A stretch of 16,152 bases of DNA from contig JBCCBV010000036.1 in assembly GCA_039033855.1 (NCBI GenBank), positions 1 to 16,152 on the forward strand, written 5' to 3'. The notes below the pieces were generated by a model. It did no database searches, had not been told where the DNA came from, and saw nothing but the letters and a program-made list of their open reading frames with translations. Position 1 is the first letter of the stretch, and every line of letters starts with the position of its first letter. Origin of the DNA: JBCCBV01 sp039033855 (GTDB lineage: Bacteria; Planctomycetota; Phycisphaerae; Phycisphaerales; Phycisphaeraceae). Below are positions 6,864 to 14,024 of this stretch, one piece after another. Made by a program: the position numbers and the translations under genes.

Positions 6864-8312
6864 ATGGCCAGCCAGCTGATCGACGAACGCCGTGTGTCCG
6901 CGCTAAACGACGCCGACCCCCACCCCAACGCCGACTTCGTGCTCTACGCGATGGAGGCGAGCCAGCGCGCCCAGGACAACCACGCGCTCGAGCACGCGGT
7001 CCGCTGCGCCAACGACTTGGGCAAGCCGGTCGTGGTGGCGTTCCCGCTGTTTGGCGACGCGTTCGGCGCCGGGCGTCGCCAGAAGCGGTTCATGCTCGAA
7101 GGCCTGCGCGACGTTTCGGCCGGGCTCGCACGGCGGAACATCCGCTTCGTGATGACCCTGGGCGAGATGGCCGAGCAAACCTTGAAGCTCGCCGACCGCG
7201 CGGCCTTGGTGGTGCTCGACCGCGGCTATCTACGGCATCAACGCGACTACGCCGACCGCATCGCCGACGATTGCCCGGTGCGCGTCGAGCAGGTCGAGAC
7301 CAACGTGGTCGTCCCCGTCGACGAGGCCAGCGAAAAGCGCGAGCACGCCGCCCGCACTATCCGGCCGAGGATCCTTCGCAAGCTCGACGACTTTTTGGTG
7401 GAGCTGCGCACTACGCCGTTGGAGAAAGCATCGCTCGACCTGAAGTTTGCGGCGGATGTCTCGAACCGGCTCGAAGACATCGACGGGCTGCTCGACGAGC
7501 TCGACTTGCCGGACAACGAGGCCGGGCTGTCGCCGTTGTTCACCGGGGGCGAGCACACGGCCAAGCGGCGTTTCGGCGCGTTCCTCGAAGATGGGTTCCA
7601 GCAGTACTCGGCCCATCGCAACCAGCCGCAGACCTCGGATTGTTCGTACATGTCGATGTACCTGCATTACGGGCAGGTCAGCCCGATCTGGCTGGTGCAA
7701 ACGGTGCGCGACGCGGGCGCCGGCGGCGAAGACGACCGAAAAGACTTTGAGGAAGAGCTCGTGATCCGCCGCGAGCTGGCCATGAACTTCTGCGCGTTCA
7801 GCGACGACTACGACCGCTACAGCGCGCTGCCGAACTTCGCCCGCATCACGCTCGACGACCACCGAGGCGACGAGCGCGAACATCTTTATACGCCCGCCGA
7901 GTTCGAGGACGCCCGCACCCACGACCCGTACTGGAACGCCGCCATGCGTGAGCTGCGCTACACGGGCTACATGCACAACTACATGCGGATGTACTGGGGC
8001 AAGAAAGTGCTCGAGTGGTCCGCCTCGCCCGAGCAAGCGTTCGAGACGCTGGTGAAGCTCAACGACCGGTACTTTCTCGACGGGCGCGACCCCAACAGCT
8101 ACACCGGCGTGAGCTGGTGCTTCGGCACGCACGACCGCGGGTGGACCGAACGGCCGGTCTACGGCAAGGTCCGCTACATGAACGCCAACGGCCTGAAGCG
8201 CAAGTGCGACCCCGACGCCTACGTCGCCAAGGTCGACGCGCTGGTGCAAGACGTCGGCGGGCCCCAGCCGGACCCGGATTCATCGCGCGAGGCCGGGTCG
8301 CTGTTCGGCTAG
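6864..8312 (+). CDS. phr: Class II CPD photolyase (deoxyribodipyrimidine photolyase)
   Basis: A 482-residue protein that splits cyclobutane pyrimidine dimers using blue light and FADH-. Class II hallmarks are clear: the N-terminal antenna domain has DFVLYAMEASQRAQDNHALE (25-44), and the FAD domain has RELAMNFC, then MHNYMRMYWGKKVLEW (370-385), FLDGRDPNSYTGVSWCFG (about 404-421) and PVYGKVRYMN. Length is typical (about 450-480). The ATG at 6864 is chosen because the conserved RRVSALND segment begins only eight residues later; no ribosome site is present. About 20 residues after the conserved core (DPDSSREAGSLFG) look like a variable tail. It is divergent from the (6-4)-type gene by 52 bp and 10 bp upstream of purK. 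Symbol phr is used in the general sense of DNA photolyase. Confidence 0.95.
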   Translation: MASQLIDERRVSALNDADPHPNADFVLYAMEASQRAQDNHALEHAVRCANDLGKPVVVAFPLFGDAFGAGRRQKRFMLEGLRDVSAGLARRNIRFVMTLGEMAEQTLKLADRAALVVLDRGYLRHQRDYADRIADDCPVRVEQVETNVVVPVDEASEKREHAARTIRPRILRKLDDFLVELRTTPLEKASLDLKFAADVSNRLEDIDGLLDELDLPDNEAGLSPLFTGGEHTAKRRFGAFLEDGFQQYSAHRNQPQTSDCSYMSMYLHYGQVSPIWLVQTVRDAGAGGEDDRKDFEEELVIRRELAMNFCAFSDDYDRYSALPNFARITLDDHRGDEREHLYTPAEFEDARTHDPYWNAAMRELRYTGYMHNYMRMYWGKKVLEWSASPEQAFETLVKLNDRYFLDGRDPNSYTGVSWCFGTHDRGWTERPVYGKVRYMNANGLKRKCDPDAYVAKVDALVQDVGGPQPDPDSSREAGSLFG

Positions 8313-8322
8313 CTTGTAGGCC

Positions 8323-9558
8323 GTGACGGCCAAATCAGCCCAACCCGACCGAAATGCGGGTGCGCAGCCCCCGGCCGTGCTCGGCGTGTTGGGCGGCGGG
8401 CAGCTGGGGATGCTGTTCGCGCAAGCGGCGCAAACCCTCGGCCTGCGGGTCGAATCGTTCTCGCCCGAGGCGTCGCCCCCCGTGGCCCAGGCCGTGGCGC
8501 AGCACCACTCGGCCGACTACACCGACGCCGGGGCGGTCGAGGCGTTCGGCCGTCGGTGCGCCGCGATTTCTTACGAGTTTGAGAACGTACCGGTTAGCGC
8601 TGCGGAGGTCTGTGAGCGCGTGTCGCGGCTGCGGCCGTCGTCGCGGGTGCTGCGGGTCTGCCAGGATCGCCTGGTCGAGAAGTCGTTCCTCCAAAAGCAC
8701 GACCTGGCCACGCCGGCCTTTGCGGGGGCCGACAGCCTGGCCGGCTTGCGCGAGGCTATGGTCGAGGTGGGGCTGCCGGCCGTCGTAAAAACGGCGCGGG
8801 GCGGGTACGACGGCCGGGGCCAACGCGTGGTCCGCCGAGTCGAGGACGCCGAGTACGCCTGGGCCGAGCTCGGCGGCGGGGCGGGGATGTCCTGCATCGT
8901 CGAGGCGTTTGTCGGGTTCGACCGCGAGCTCAGCGTGGTGGTGGCGCGTTCGGTCGACGGCGCCGTAGAAGCGTTCGGGCCGATCCACAACGTGCACCGC
9001 AACCACGTGCTCGACCTGAGCGTCTACCCGGCCGGCTTGCCCGAGCAAACCGCCGAGGCGGCCCGGGCGCTCGCGCGGGGGGTGGCCGAGGCGCTCGATT
9101 TGGTGGGCGTGATCGCCGTGGAGCTGTTCCACGAGCCCGGCGACGTGCTCAAGGTCAACGAGTTGGCGCCCCGGCCGCACAACTCGGGCCACCTGTCGAT
9201 CGAAGCCTGCGCGGTAAGCCAGTTCACCCAGCAGGTGCTGGCGGTGTCGGGCAACTCGGTTCGGCCGTTTGCCCCGCACGGCTCGTCGGCGATGGTCAAC
9301 CTGATGGGCGAGCTGTGGTCCGACGGCGCCCCGGACTGGTCGGCCGCGCAGGCCGATCCCAATGCCTTTGTGCACCTCTACGGCAAGGCCCAGGCCCGGC
9401 CCGGACGAAAGATGGGCCACCTGACGGTGCTTGGCGACACGCCGCAAGCGGCCGTCGAACGCGCGGCGGGGCTGCGCAGGCAAGCGGCGCCCTGGGCGTT
9501 TCAACTGGCTTCGGATGGCGGGCCCGATCGCGGGATCGAAGCGGCGCCGGGCGGGTAG
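8323..9558 (+). CDS. purK: N5-carboxyaminoimidazole ribonucleotide synthase
   Basis: ATP-grasp enzyme of purine synthesis that converts AIR, ATP and bicarbonate to N5-CAIR, the substrate of PurE. The N-terminal nucleotide-binding start is VLGVLGGGQLGML (19-31). AVVKTARGGYDGRGQRVV is the ATP-grasp lysine and glycine-rich loop. NELAPRPHNSGHLSIEAC (279-296) is the PurK signature, with the metal-binding Glu and Asn. The 411-residue length is slightly above usual because about 18 residues precede the first strand from the GTG at 8323; a later GTG at 8377 would be closer to the family start. The gene begins 10 bp after the class II photolyase stop and is probably read from the same transcript. purE is not in the window. 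Its stop lies 3 bp from the convergent acyl-CoA synthetase stop. Confidence 0.95.
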   Translation: MTAKSAQPDRNAGAQPPAVLGVLGGGQLGMLFAQAAQTLGLRVESFSPEASPPVAQAVAQHHSADYTDAGAVEAFGRRCAAISYEFENVPVSAAEVCERVSRLRPSSRVLRVCQDRLVEKSFLQKHDLATPAFAGADSLAGLREAMVEVGLPAVVKTARGGYDGRGQRVVRRVEDAEYAWAELGGGAGMSCIVEAFVGFDRELSVVVARSVDGAVEAFGPIHNVHRNHVLDLSVYPAGLPEQTAEAARALARGVAEALDLVGVIAVELFHEPGDVLKVNELAPRPHNSGHLSIEACAVSQFTQQVLAVSGNSVRPFAPHGSSAMVNLMGELWSDGAPDWSAAQADPNAFVHLYGKAQARPGRKMGHLTVLGDTPQAAVERAAGLRRQAAPWAFQLASDGGPDRGIEAAPGG

Positions 9559-9561
9559 CGG

Positions 9562-11058
9562 TTACGCCGAGAGCTGTCGTCGCAGCACCTTGCCGGTCGG
9601 GCTGCGGGGCAGGGTGTCGATGATGCGCACCTCGCGCGGGACCTTGAACGGCGGGAGCCGGTCGCGGCAGAACGTGCGCAGGTCGGCCGGGTCGGGCGCG
9701 GCGCCCTCGGCGGGTTCGACGTAGGCCAGGACCACCTCGCCCCGGCTCTCGTCGGGCATGCCGATCACCGCCGACGCGCCCACGCCGGGGTGCTGGTCGA
9801 GGACGTTCTCGATTTCTCGGGGGAAGACGTTTTCGCCCGAGACGATGAGCATCTCTTTCTTGCGGCCGGTGATCGACAGGTAGCCGTCGGGGTCGACGCG
9901 CCCGATGTCTCCGGTGCGGAACGCGCGGACCGTGGCGCCGTCGGCCGGGTCGACGCGGTCGGCGATGACCTCGGCCGTCAGGTCGGGCAGGTTGAGGTAG
10001 CCCTGCATGACGTTGGGGCCGGCCAGGTAGACCTCGCCCTCGGCGCCGTCGGGCCCGATGCGGATGGGCTGGTCGTGGTCGTCCATCAGCAGCACGCGCA
10101 CGTCCGGTACGGCGGGTCCGACCGACCCGGGCTTTTGGCCGTCGGGCGTGGCCCAGTGGGTGACCGGCGAGGTTTCTGTCAGGCCGTAGCCCTCGTAGAT
10201 GTCTTTGCCGAAGCGTTCGTGGAACCGCTCGCGGATTTTGGCGGGCAGGGGTTCGCCGCCGGAGATCGGCATTTTGACCGAGTCCCAGTCGCCTGGCTGG
10301 GCCTGCTTGAGGTTGAGCAGCGCCTGGTACATCGACGGCACGCCGACAAAGATCTGCGGTTTGTGCTTGTCGATGAGCTTCATGATCACCCGGGGCACGA
10401 AGCGCGCGGTGTAGGTGACGTGGGCGCCCATCACCAGGGGGATCATGGTCAGCACCGTCAGGCCGAAGCTGTGAAACTGCGGCAGCACGCCCAGGAAGCC
10501 GGTGCACTTGGTGAGGTTGGCGTGCGCGATGCACTGGCGTGCGTTGGCGGCCAGATTGCCGTGGCTGAGCATCACGCCCTTGGGCAGCCCGCTGGTGCCC
10601 GAGGTGTAGAGCAGGGCACCGAGGTCTTTGTCCTTCGGCCGGGCCGGCCAGCGGACCGGGGGGACGCCGGTGAAGGCGAGCTCGTCCAGCCGGACGGTGC
10701 GCACCGACTCGGGCAGGTAGTCGACGCCCACGTGGTCGATGAGCTTGCCCGCGGTCAGCACCAGGTCGAGGTCGGCGTCGGCCACGACGTGGCGGATTTC
10801 GTCTTTCGAAAGCAGGTAGTTGAGCGGCACGGGGGTTTTGCCGGCCTGCCAGGCACCGAGCAGGGCCGCGGGGAACGCGCCGCTGGTGGGCAGCATCAGG
10901 CCGACGCGCCCGCGCGGGGTGTTCTGGCGGATGACCCGGGCCAGGTGGAACGCCGCGCCCAGCAGCTTGACCCCGGTCCACTGGGTCTGGTCGTCGGTAA
11001 TGAGCACCTTGCGCGGGTTGCGCAGGCACGTGCCGTAGATCGTTCGCAGCAGCGCCAT
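9562..11058 (-). CDS. AMP-dependent acyl-CoA (fatty acid) synthetase
   Basis: A 498-residue ANL-superfamily enzyme that activates a carboxylic acid as acyl-AMP and transfers it to CoA or an acyl carrier. All core motifs are intact: the phosphate loop YTSGTSGLPKG (151-161), the aromatic substrate-site region QFHSFGL (194-200), YEGYGLTETSP (288-298), RTGDIG (381-386), the hinge GRKKEMLIVSGENVFP (398-413), and the catalytic lysine in SPTGKVLRR (Lys490). The sequence around PTSGAFPAALLGAWQAGKTPVPLNY resembles the synthetase half of Aas-type and medium- to long-chain enzymes, but chain length cannot be read from sequence. The ATG at 11058 gives a normal N-terminus. A 16-bp palindrome lies 12 bp upstream of it. 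It is divergent from the SPOR lipoprotein gene and ends 3 bp from purK. Confidence 0.93.
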   Translation of the reverse strand: MALLRTIYGTCLRNPRKVLITDDQTQWTGVKLLGAAFHLARVIRQNTPRGRVGLMLPTSGAFPAALLGAWQAGKTPVPLNYLLSKDEIRHVVADADLDLVLTAGKLIDHVGVDYLPESVRTVRLDELAFTGVPPVRWPARPKDKDLGALLYTSGTSGLPKGVMLSHGNLAANARQCIAHANLTKCTGFLGVLPQFHSFGLTVLTMIPLVMGAHVTYTARFVPRVIMKLIDKHKPQIFVGVPSMYQALLNLKQAQPGDWDSVKMPISGGEPLPAKIRERFHERFGKDIYEGYGLTETSPVTHWATPDGQKPGSVGPAVPDVRVLLMDDHDQPIRIGPDGAEGEVYLAGPNVMQGYLNLPDLTAEVIADRVDPADGATVRAFRTGDIGRVDPDGYLSITGRKKEMLIVSGENVFPREIENVLDQHPGVGASAVIGMPDESRGEVVLAYVEPAEGAAPDPADLRTFCRDRLPPFKVPREVRIIDTLPRSPTGKVLRRQLSA

Positions 11059-11069
11059 GGCGTCCCCAA

Positions 11070-11085
11070 GCGCCCGGCCGGGCGC
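11070..11085. repeat. Perfect 16-bp palindrome between divergent genes
   Basis: GCGCCCGGCCGGGCGC is identical to its reverse complement. It lies in the 72-bp divergent spacer, starting 12 bp upstream of the acyl-CoA synthetase ATG and ending 45 bp upstream of the lipoprotein ATG. It could be a dimer operator or, as RNA, a hairpin in the synthetase leader. No known binding-site family is recognised. Confidence 0.5.
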
Positions 11086-11116
11086 AGACCCGGTAAGGTA
11101 CCGATAAGCGCTCAAC

Positions 11117-11123
11117 AGGGAGG
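11117..11123 (+). promoter_or_regulatory. Strong Shine-Dalgarno site for the SPOR lipoprotein gene
   Basis: AGGGAGG lies 7 nt before the ATG at 11131 and decides between that start and the in-frame ATG ten codons later at 11161, which has no such site. Confidence 0.75.
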
Positions 11124-11130
11124 TTGACCC

Positions 11131-11970
11131 ATGCACACGACGCACACACACCCGATTTCGATGCCCTCTTGGAGAGGAACCGCCGCGCGGTTTCTCGCCC
11201 CGGCGGGGCTGGTCTTGGCGCTGGCCATGACGGCCGTGGGCTGTGCCTCGGGCCCGCCCGGCGACCTCGAACAGGCCTACGCCCTGTACGCCGGCGGGGA
11301 GAACCAGCTCGCTTACGACGAGGCCCGCCGGGTCCTGCGCGACCCCGTGCAGTCGCACCGAGCAGATGAAGCCGCGTACGTGGCCGGCCTGTCGGCCCAG
11401 CGGCTGGGCAAGTTCGACCGGGCGATCACTTATCTCGACCGGGCCTCGCGAGCGCGCGATCGGCGCACGGCGTTCGACGCCGCGGTGTCGCTGGGTTCGG
11501 TCTACACCGACACCCAGCGCTACGCCGACGCGGCCGACGCGTTCCACCTGGCGTCGGAGCTCTCTTCGGGCGACGAGCAGGCCCGGGCGCTGTTCTACGC
11601 CGCGGTGGCCGAGCAGAAGCTGGGGCGTTGGGCGTCGGCCCGCACCACGCTGCTGCTGGTCAAGGCCAAGGCCCAGGACGTTTCGCTGCGCAACCAGGCG
11701 CTCGAACAATTGAGCGTGACCGGGTACACGATCCAGGCCGGGGCGTATCGCGATCGGACCAACGCAAGCCAGGCGGCCGAGCGGTTGGCGGTGCGCGCGG
11801 CGGAGCTCAACCTCGACGGCCCGCGCCTGATCGACGGGCGCGCCCCCAACGGCGCGTCGGTCACCTTGGTGCAGGTGGGCGAGTTCGGCACGCTGGAACA
11901 CGCCGAGCAGAACGCCCGCCGTTTGGGCGAGCCAGCGGTGGTGGTCAAGCTGGCCGGCGTGCCCGAGTAA
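11131..11970 (+). CDS. TPR-SPOR domain lipoprotein
   Basis: A 279-residue envelope protein. A long, His- and Thr-rich start precedes a hydrophobic stretch (about 22-36) and a lipobox-like AVGC with Cys38; the lack of Leu at -3 makes the box atypical. Residues about 45-190 form TPR-like helical pairs (EQAYALYAGGENQLAYDEAR, QRLGKFDRAITYLDRA, TQRYADAADAFHLA, QKLGRWASARTTLL). Residues about 198-274 form a SPOR domain, beginning GYTIQAGAYRDR and ending HAEQNARRLGEPAVVVKL with the usual VQVGEF strand in between. SPOR domains bind glycan strands of peptidoglycan lacking stem peptides, so a role in wall remodelling or division is inferred. It is divergent from the acyl-CoA synthetase and convergent with the kinase-like gene, with 87 bp between stops and no clear terminator there. 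Confidence 0.88.
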   Translation: MHTTHTHPISMPSWRGTAARFLAPAGLVLALAMTAVGCASGPPGDLEQAYALYAGGENQLAYDEARRVLRDPVQSHRADEAAYVAGLSAQRLGKFDRAITYLDRASRARDRRTAFDAAVSLGSVYTDTQRYADAADAFHLASELSSGDEQARALFYAAVAEQKLGRWASARTTLLLVKAKAQDVSLRNQALEQLSVTGYTIQAGAYRDRTNASQAAERLAVRAAELNLDGPRLIDGRAPNGASVTLVQVGEFGTLEHAEQNARRLGEPAVVVKLAGVPE

Positions 11971-12057
11971 GCCAGCCACGGCTCGATTGAGTCGCGCTGC
12001 GTCGAAGGTACAGCTCAAGCATGCGAGAACCGAACGTGCGCCCGGCGCGGGTCTGCT

Positions 12058-13611
12058 TTAGACCAGGCCCTTGTCGCGCAAGATCGATTCGATCCGCAGG
12101 ACGCCGCGGAGGATGTCGCCGGCGGTCTTGAACTCGCCCGCGTGGGCGGTTTTCGGCCGGAGAATCGCCGCGGTCAGGGCCGACAGCCGGCGGGCCATCT
12201 CGCTGTTGGGGTCGTAGTCGATGAGCTGGGTCAGCTCGGGGTTGCCGTAGGGCTTGGCGATCTGCACGGCCAGGTAGAAGGCGTCGACGGTTTTGTCGAC
12301 CTTGCCGTGGACCTCGGCGATGGTTTCGTTGGTCACGTCGCCGCGTTCGAGCATCTTGCCGAGCATGCGCTGGATCTGACTGGTGCGCATCATCTCGGAG
12401 AAGAGGGTTTCGAGCACGGGCGTGTCGCCGAAGTCTTCGCCGATGCGCACCGCCGAGCCGAAGTCGACGAACCCGACGCCGTCTTCGGTGATGACAAAGT
12501 TGTCCAGCCGCAGGTCCAGGTGCATGACCCGCGCGGCGCCGTGCACCACCGACAGCAGCTGGGCCGACTGCTTGGCGAACTCCAGGTGCGAGATCGGCTG
12601 CCCGCCGTTGCGCAGCCAGTTCATCTGGAGTTGGGTCACCATGCCCCGGTGGTCGCGCTTCGTCGTGAGGCAGGCGGGCACACGCCCGGCGTACTCGAAC
12701 GGCAGGTGCTTGGCGAGGATCTGCAAGATGCCGGCTTCGCGCGTCAAAAAGGTCGGGAAGATGTGGTCGATCAGCTTGCGGGCGCGTTCGCGCAGCGCGT
12801 CGGGGTCGGCACCGGGGAACTTGTGCCGCAGCCTGCGGAACAGGTCTTCGAGCGTGGGCACGCGCTTGGTGACGATGTACCGGTTCGGGGCGTCGGCCTG
12901 AGGGGTCAGCTCGACGTCGTAGGTAAAGCGTTCGGTGAACCCGCCGGCCTGGACGTGGCGGACCTTGCGGGCGGTGAAGCAGTAGCCCTCGATCGGGGCC
13001 CGGCCGAGCCGCCCGGTGCGCGACGACATGCGGATCGGCGTCGGCGGCAGCTCGAGCACAAAGCCGCGCATCGGGTCGTCGTACGATTCGGCCAGCTGAC
13101 GCACGCTGCGCTCGGACACGCCCACGTAGCCGAACAGCCCGCCCCAGCGGAGGCGGGGGAAGGTTTCGTCGATCAGCTTGGGCTCGCCCGACCCGGCGAT
13201 CAGCACGTCGACCAACCGGCCCGGCGTGGGCTCGGACGAACGCGACAGGATCCGCCCGCGGGCCTCTTCCGCCACGACGCCGCGGTGCAGCCCGGTGACC
13301 AGGCGCTCGCGGTCTTTGACCGTGGTGGTGACGCCGAGCTGCGGGCGCTGCAGGGTGGGGCTGGCGGGTTGTCGGGGGACGGATGCGGGGAGCACGGACT
13401 GCACGAGCCTCCGGAGGCCGCCGCCCTTGCTGGACAGCCAGGAGCCCTTCGGCGCCGGGCCGGCCGGGGATTGGTGCTGGCCGGGCTCGTTCCAAAAGCC
13501 GTCGCTCTGGGCGCCGTTGGAACCGTCGACGGCCGCCTGGCCGTTGCGACCGGCGCGCTGGTTCCCCCGGGGAGAACCGGCGGTCGAGGTGCGGGGCTGG
13601 GTGGCGTCCAT
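12058..13611 (-). CDS. Protein kinase-like protein with a disordered N-terminus
   Basis: A 517-residue protein with a kinase-fold C-terminal half. The catalytic loop is HLDLRLDN (364-371, with catalytic Asp366 and Asn371) and the metal-binding loop is DFG (383-385). A likely ATP-binding lysine is Lys249 in YIVTKR, with P-T-L-E-D-L following, and residues about 296-335 would fill the rest of the N-lobe. The catalytic loop is of the atypical kind seen in RIO, ABC1 and Kdo/lipopolysaccharide kinases, so the substrate may be protein, sugar or lipid. Residues 1-100 or so are rich in Gly, Ser, Pro and Gln and look disordered; residues about 144-215 are not recognised. No signal or transmembrane segment is seen. 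The ATG at 13611 has no clear ribosome site, so the start is uncertain. Confidence 0.75.
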   Translation of the reverse strand: MDATQPRTSTAGSPRGNQRAGRNGQAAVDGSNGAQSDGFWNEPGQHQSPAGPAPKGSWLSSKGGGLRRLVQSVLPASVPRQPASPTLQRPQLGVTTTVKDRERLVTGLHRGVVAEEARGRILSRSSEPTPGRLVDVLIAGSGEPKLIDETFPRLRWGGLFGYVGVSERSVRQLAESYDDPMRGFVLELPPTPIRMSSRTGRLGRAPIEGYCFTARKVRHVQAGGFTERFTYDVELTPQADAPNRYIVTKRVPTLEDLFRRLRHKFPGADPDALRERARKLIDHIFPTFLTREAGILQILAKHLPFEYAGRVPACLTTKRDHRGMVTQLQMNWLRNGGQPISHLEFAKQSAQLLSVVHGAARVMHLDLRLDNFVITEDGVGFVDFGSAVRIGEDFGDTPVLETLFSEMMRTSQIQRMLGKMLERGDVTNETIAEVHGKVDKTVDAFYLAVQIAKPYGNPELTQLIDYDPNSEMARRLSALTAAILRPKTAHAGEFKTAGDILRGVLRIESILRDKGLV

Positions 13612-13776
13612 CGGGGTCGGGTCGGGCTCGCAAAAAAGCGTGCGCGGGGGCGGGCAGAGCGGGGGCCCGGGGCGGCCTCAAGGGCCATCGGCTGGGACGA
13701 CGCCCCGCATATAGATGCTATTGCAAGCGCGGCGCGTTGGTTCGCGCGAATCGGGCAGGCTGTGACGGTTATGCGG

Positions 13777-13801
13777 GCAATCGGCCTTCGCGGCCGTTTG
13801 C
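13777..13801 (+). repeat. Stem-loop A: 10-position stem with one T-T mismatch
   Basis: GCAA-T-CGGCC (13777-13786) pairs with GGCCG-T-TTGC (13792-13801) around a 5-nt loop. An alternative outer stem exists, since GCGGGCAA at 13773-13780 is also the exact complement of TTGCCCGC at 13813-13820. The competing pairings may be chance in GC-rich DNA or two RNA states. Confidence 0.45.
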
Positions 13802-13838
13802 TGGGGCTTGGTTTGCCCGCCACACGGTTCAACCCGGT

Positions 13839-13894
13839 CCGTCGTGGTCGGCAACGGGCCGGTTGGAGCGAGCGCTTCGGCGCGTCCACGACGG
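13839..13894 (+). repeat. Stem B: 9-bp inverted repeat enclosing a UUCG hairpin
   Basis: CCGTCGTGG (13839-13847) and CCACGACGG (13886-13894) are perfect complements 38 nt apart. Inside, GCGC-TTCG-GCGC (13872-13883) forms a hairpin with a C(UUCG)G tetraloop on the plus strand, a very stable RNA loop. The tetraloop favours plus-strand transcription of this structure. Confidence 0.5.
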
Positions 13895-13915
13895 CCGTGA
13901 CGACTATCCGGCCGA

Positions 13916-13971
13916 ACAAGCCGGGCGACGCGAGATCGCACGGCGTTCGGGCTGGTGCGCGGCCGGCTTGT
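13916..13971 (+). repeat. Stem C: 9-bp inverted repeat upstream of the membrane protein gene
   Basis: ACAAGCCGG (13916-13924) and CCGGCTTGT (13963-13971) are perfect complements 38 nt apart, the same arm length and spacing as stem B. The distal arm ends 53 nt before the start codon at 14025, so the stem could lie in the leader of that gene. Confidence 0.5.
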
Positions 13972-14009
13972 ATCGGACGGTCTGACGTGGGCATCCCCGA
14001 CCGGGGCCC

Positions 14010-14015
14010 AAGGAG
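14010..14015 (+). promoter_or_regulatory. Shine-Dalgarno site deciding the start at 14025
   Basis: AAGGAG lies 9 nt before ATG 14025. The GTG at 14019 is only 3 nt from it and is therefore unlikely to be the start. Confidence 0.7.
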
Positions 14016-14024
14016 CGTGTGCCG

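Larger units (their letters stand above)
13612..14024. other. 413-bp intergenic region rich in inverted repeats
   Basis: The longest gap in the window, between a minus-strand kinase start and a plus-strand gene. It holds a local AT-rich patch (13707-13726, including the near-palindrome GCATATAGATGC) and a 10-bp palindrome TTCGCGCGAA at 13741-13750. It also contains at least three strong stems between 13777 and 13971, listed separately. No open frame in it has convincing codon bias or homology. No rRNA, tRNA, tmRNA, RNase P or SRP RNA signature was found. The promoters of both flanking genes are expected here, but no good -35/-10 pair stands out. Confidence 0.6.

Noticed and set aside
9790..11127. 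445-codon plus-strand open frame opposite the acyl-CoA synthetase
   Set aside because: Antisense to intact synthetase motifs; the translation is Gly/Val/His/Asp-rich as expected for a GC-rich mirror frame.
13863..13985. Short plus-strand frame from TTG giving a 40-residue helical-looking peptide ending GLYRTV
   Set aside because: Third-position GC is only about 75%, below the second gene-like level seen in true genes here and similar to its first position; there is no ribosome site or recognised domain. Inverted repeats explain the region at least as well.
13612..14024. RNase P RNA, SRP RNA, tmRNA or 6S RNA in the long gap
   Set aside because: None of the conserved signature sequences of these RNAs was found on either strand.
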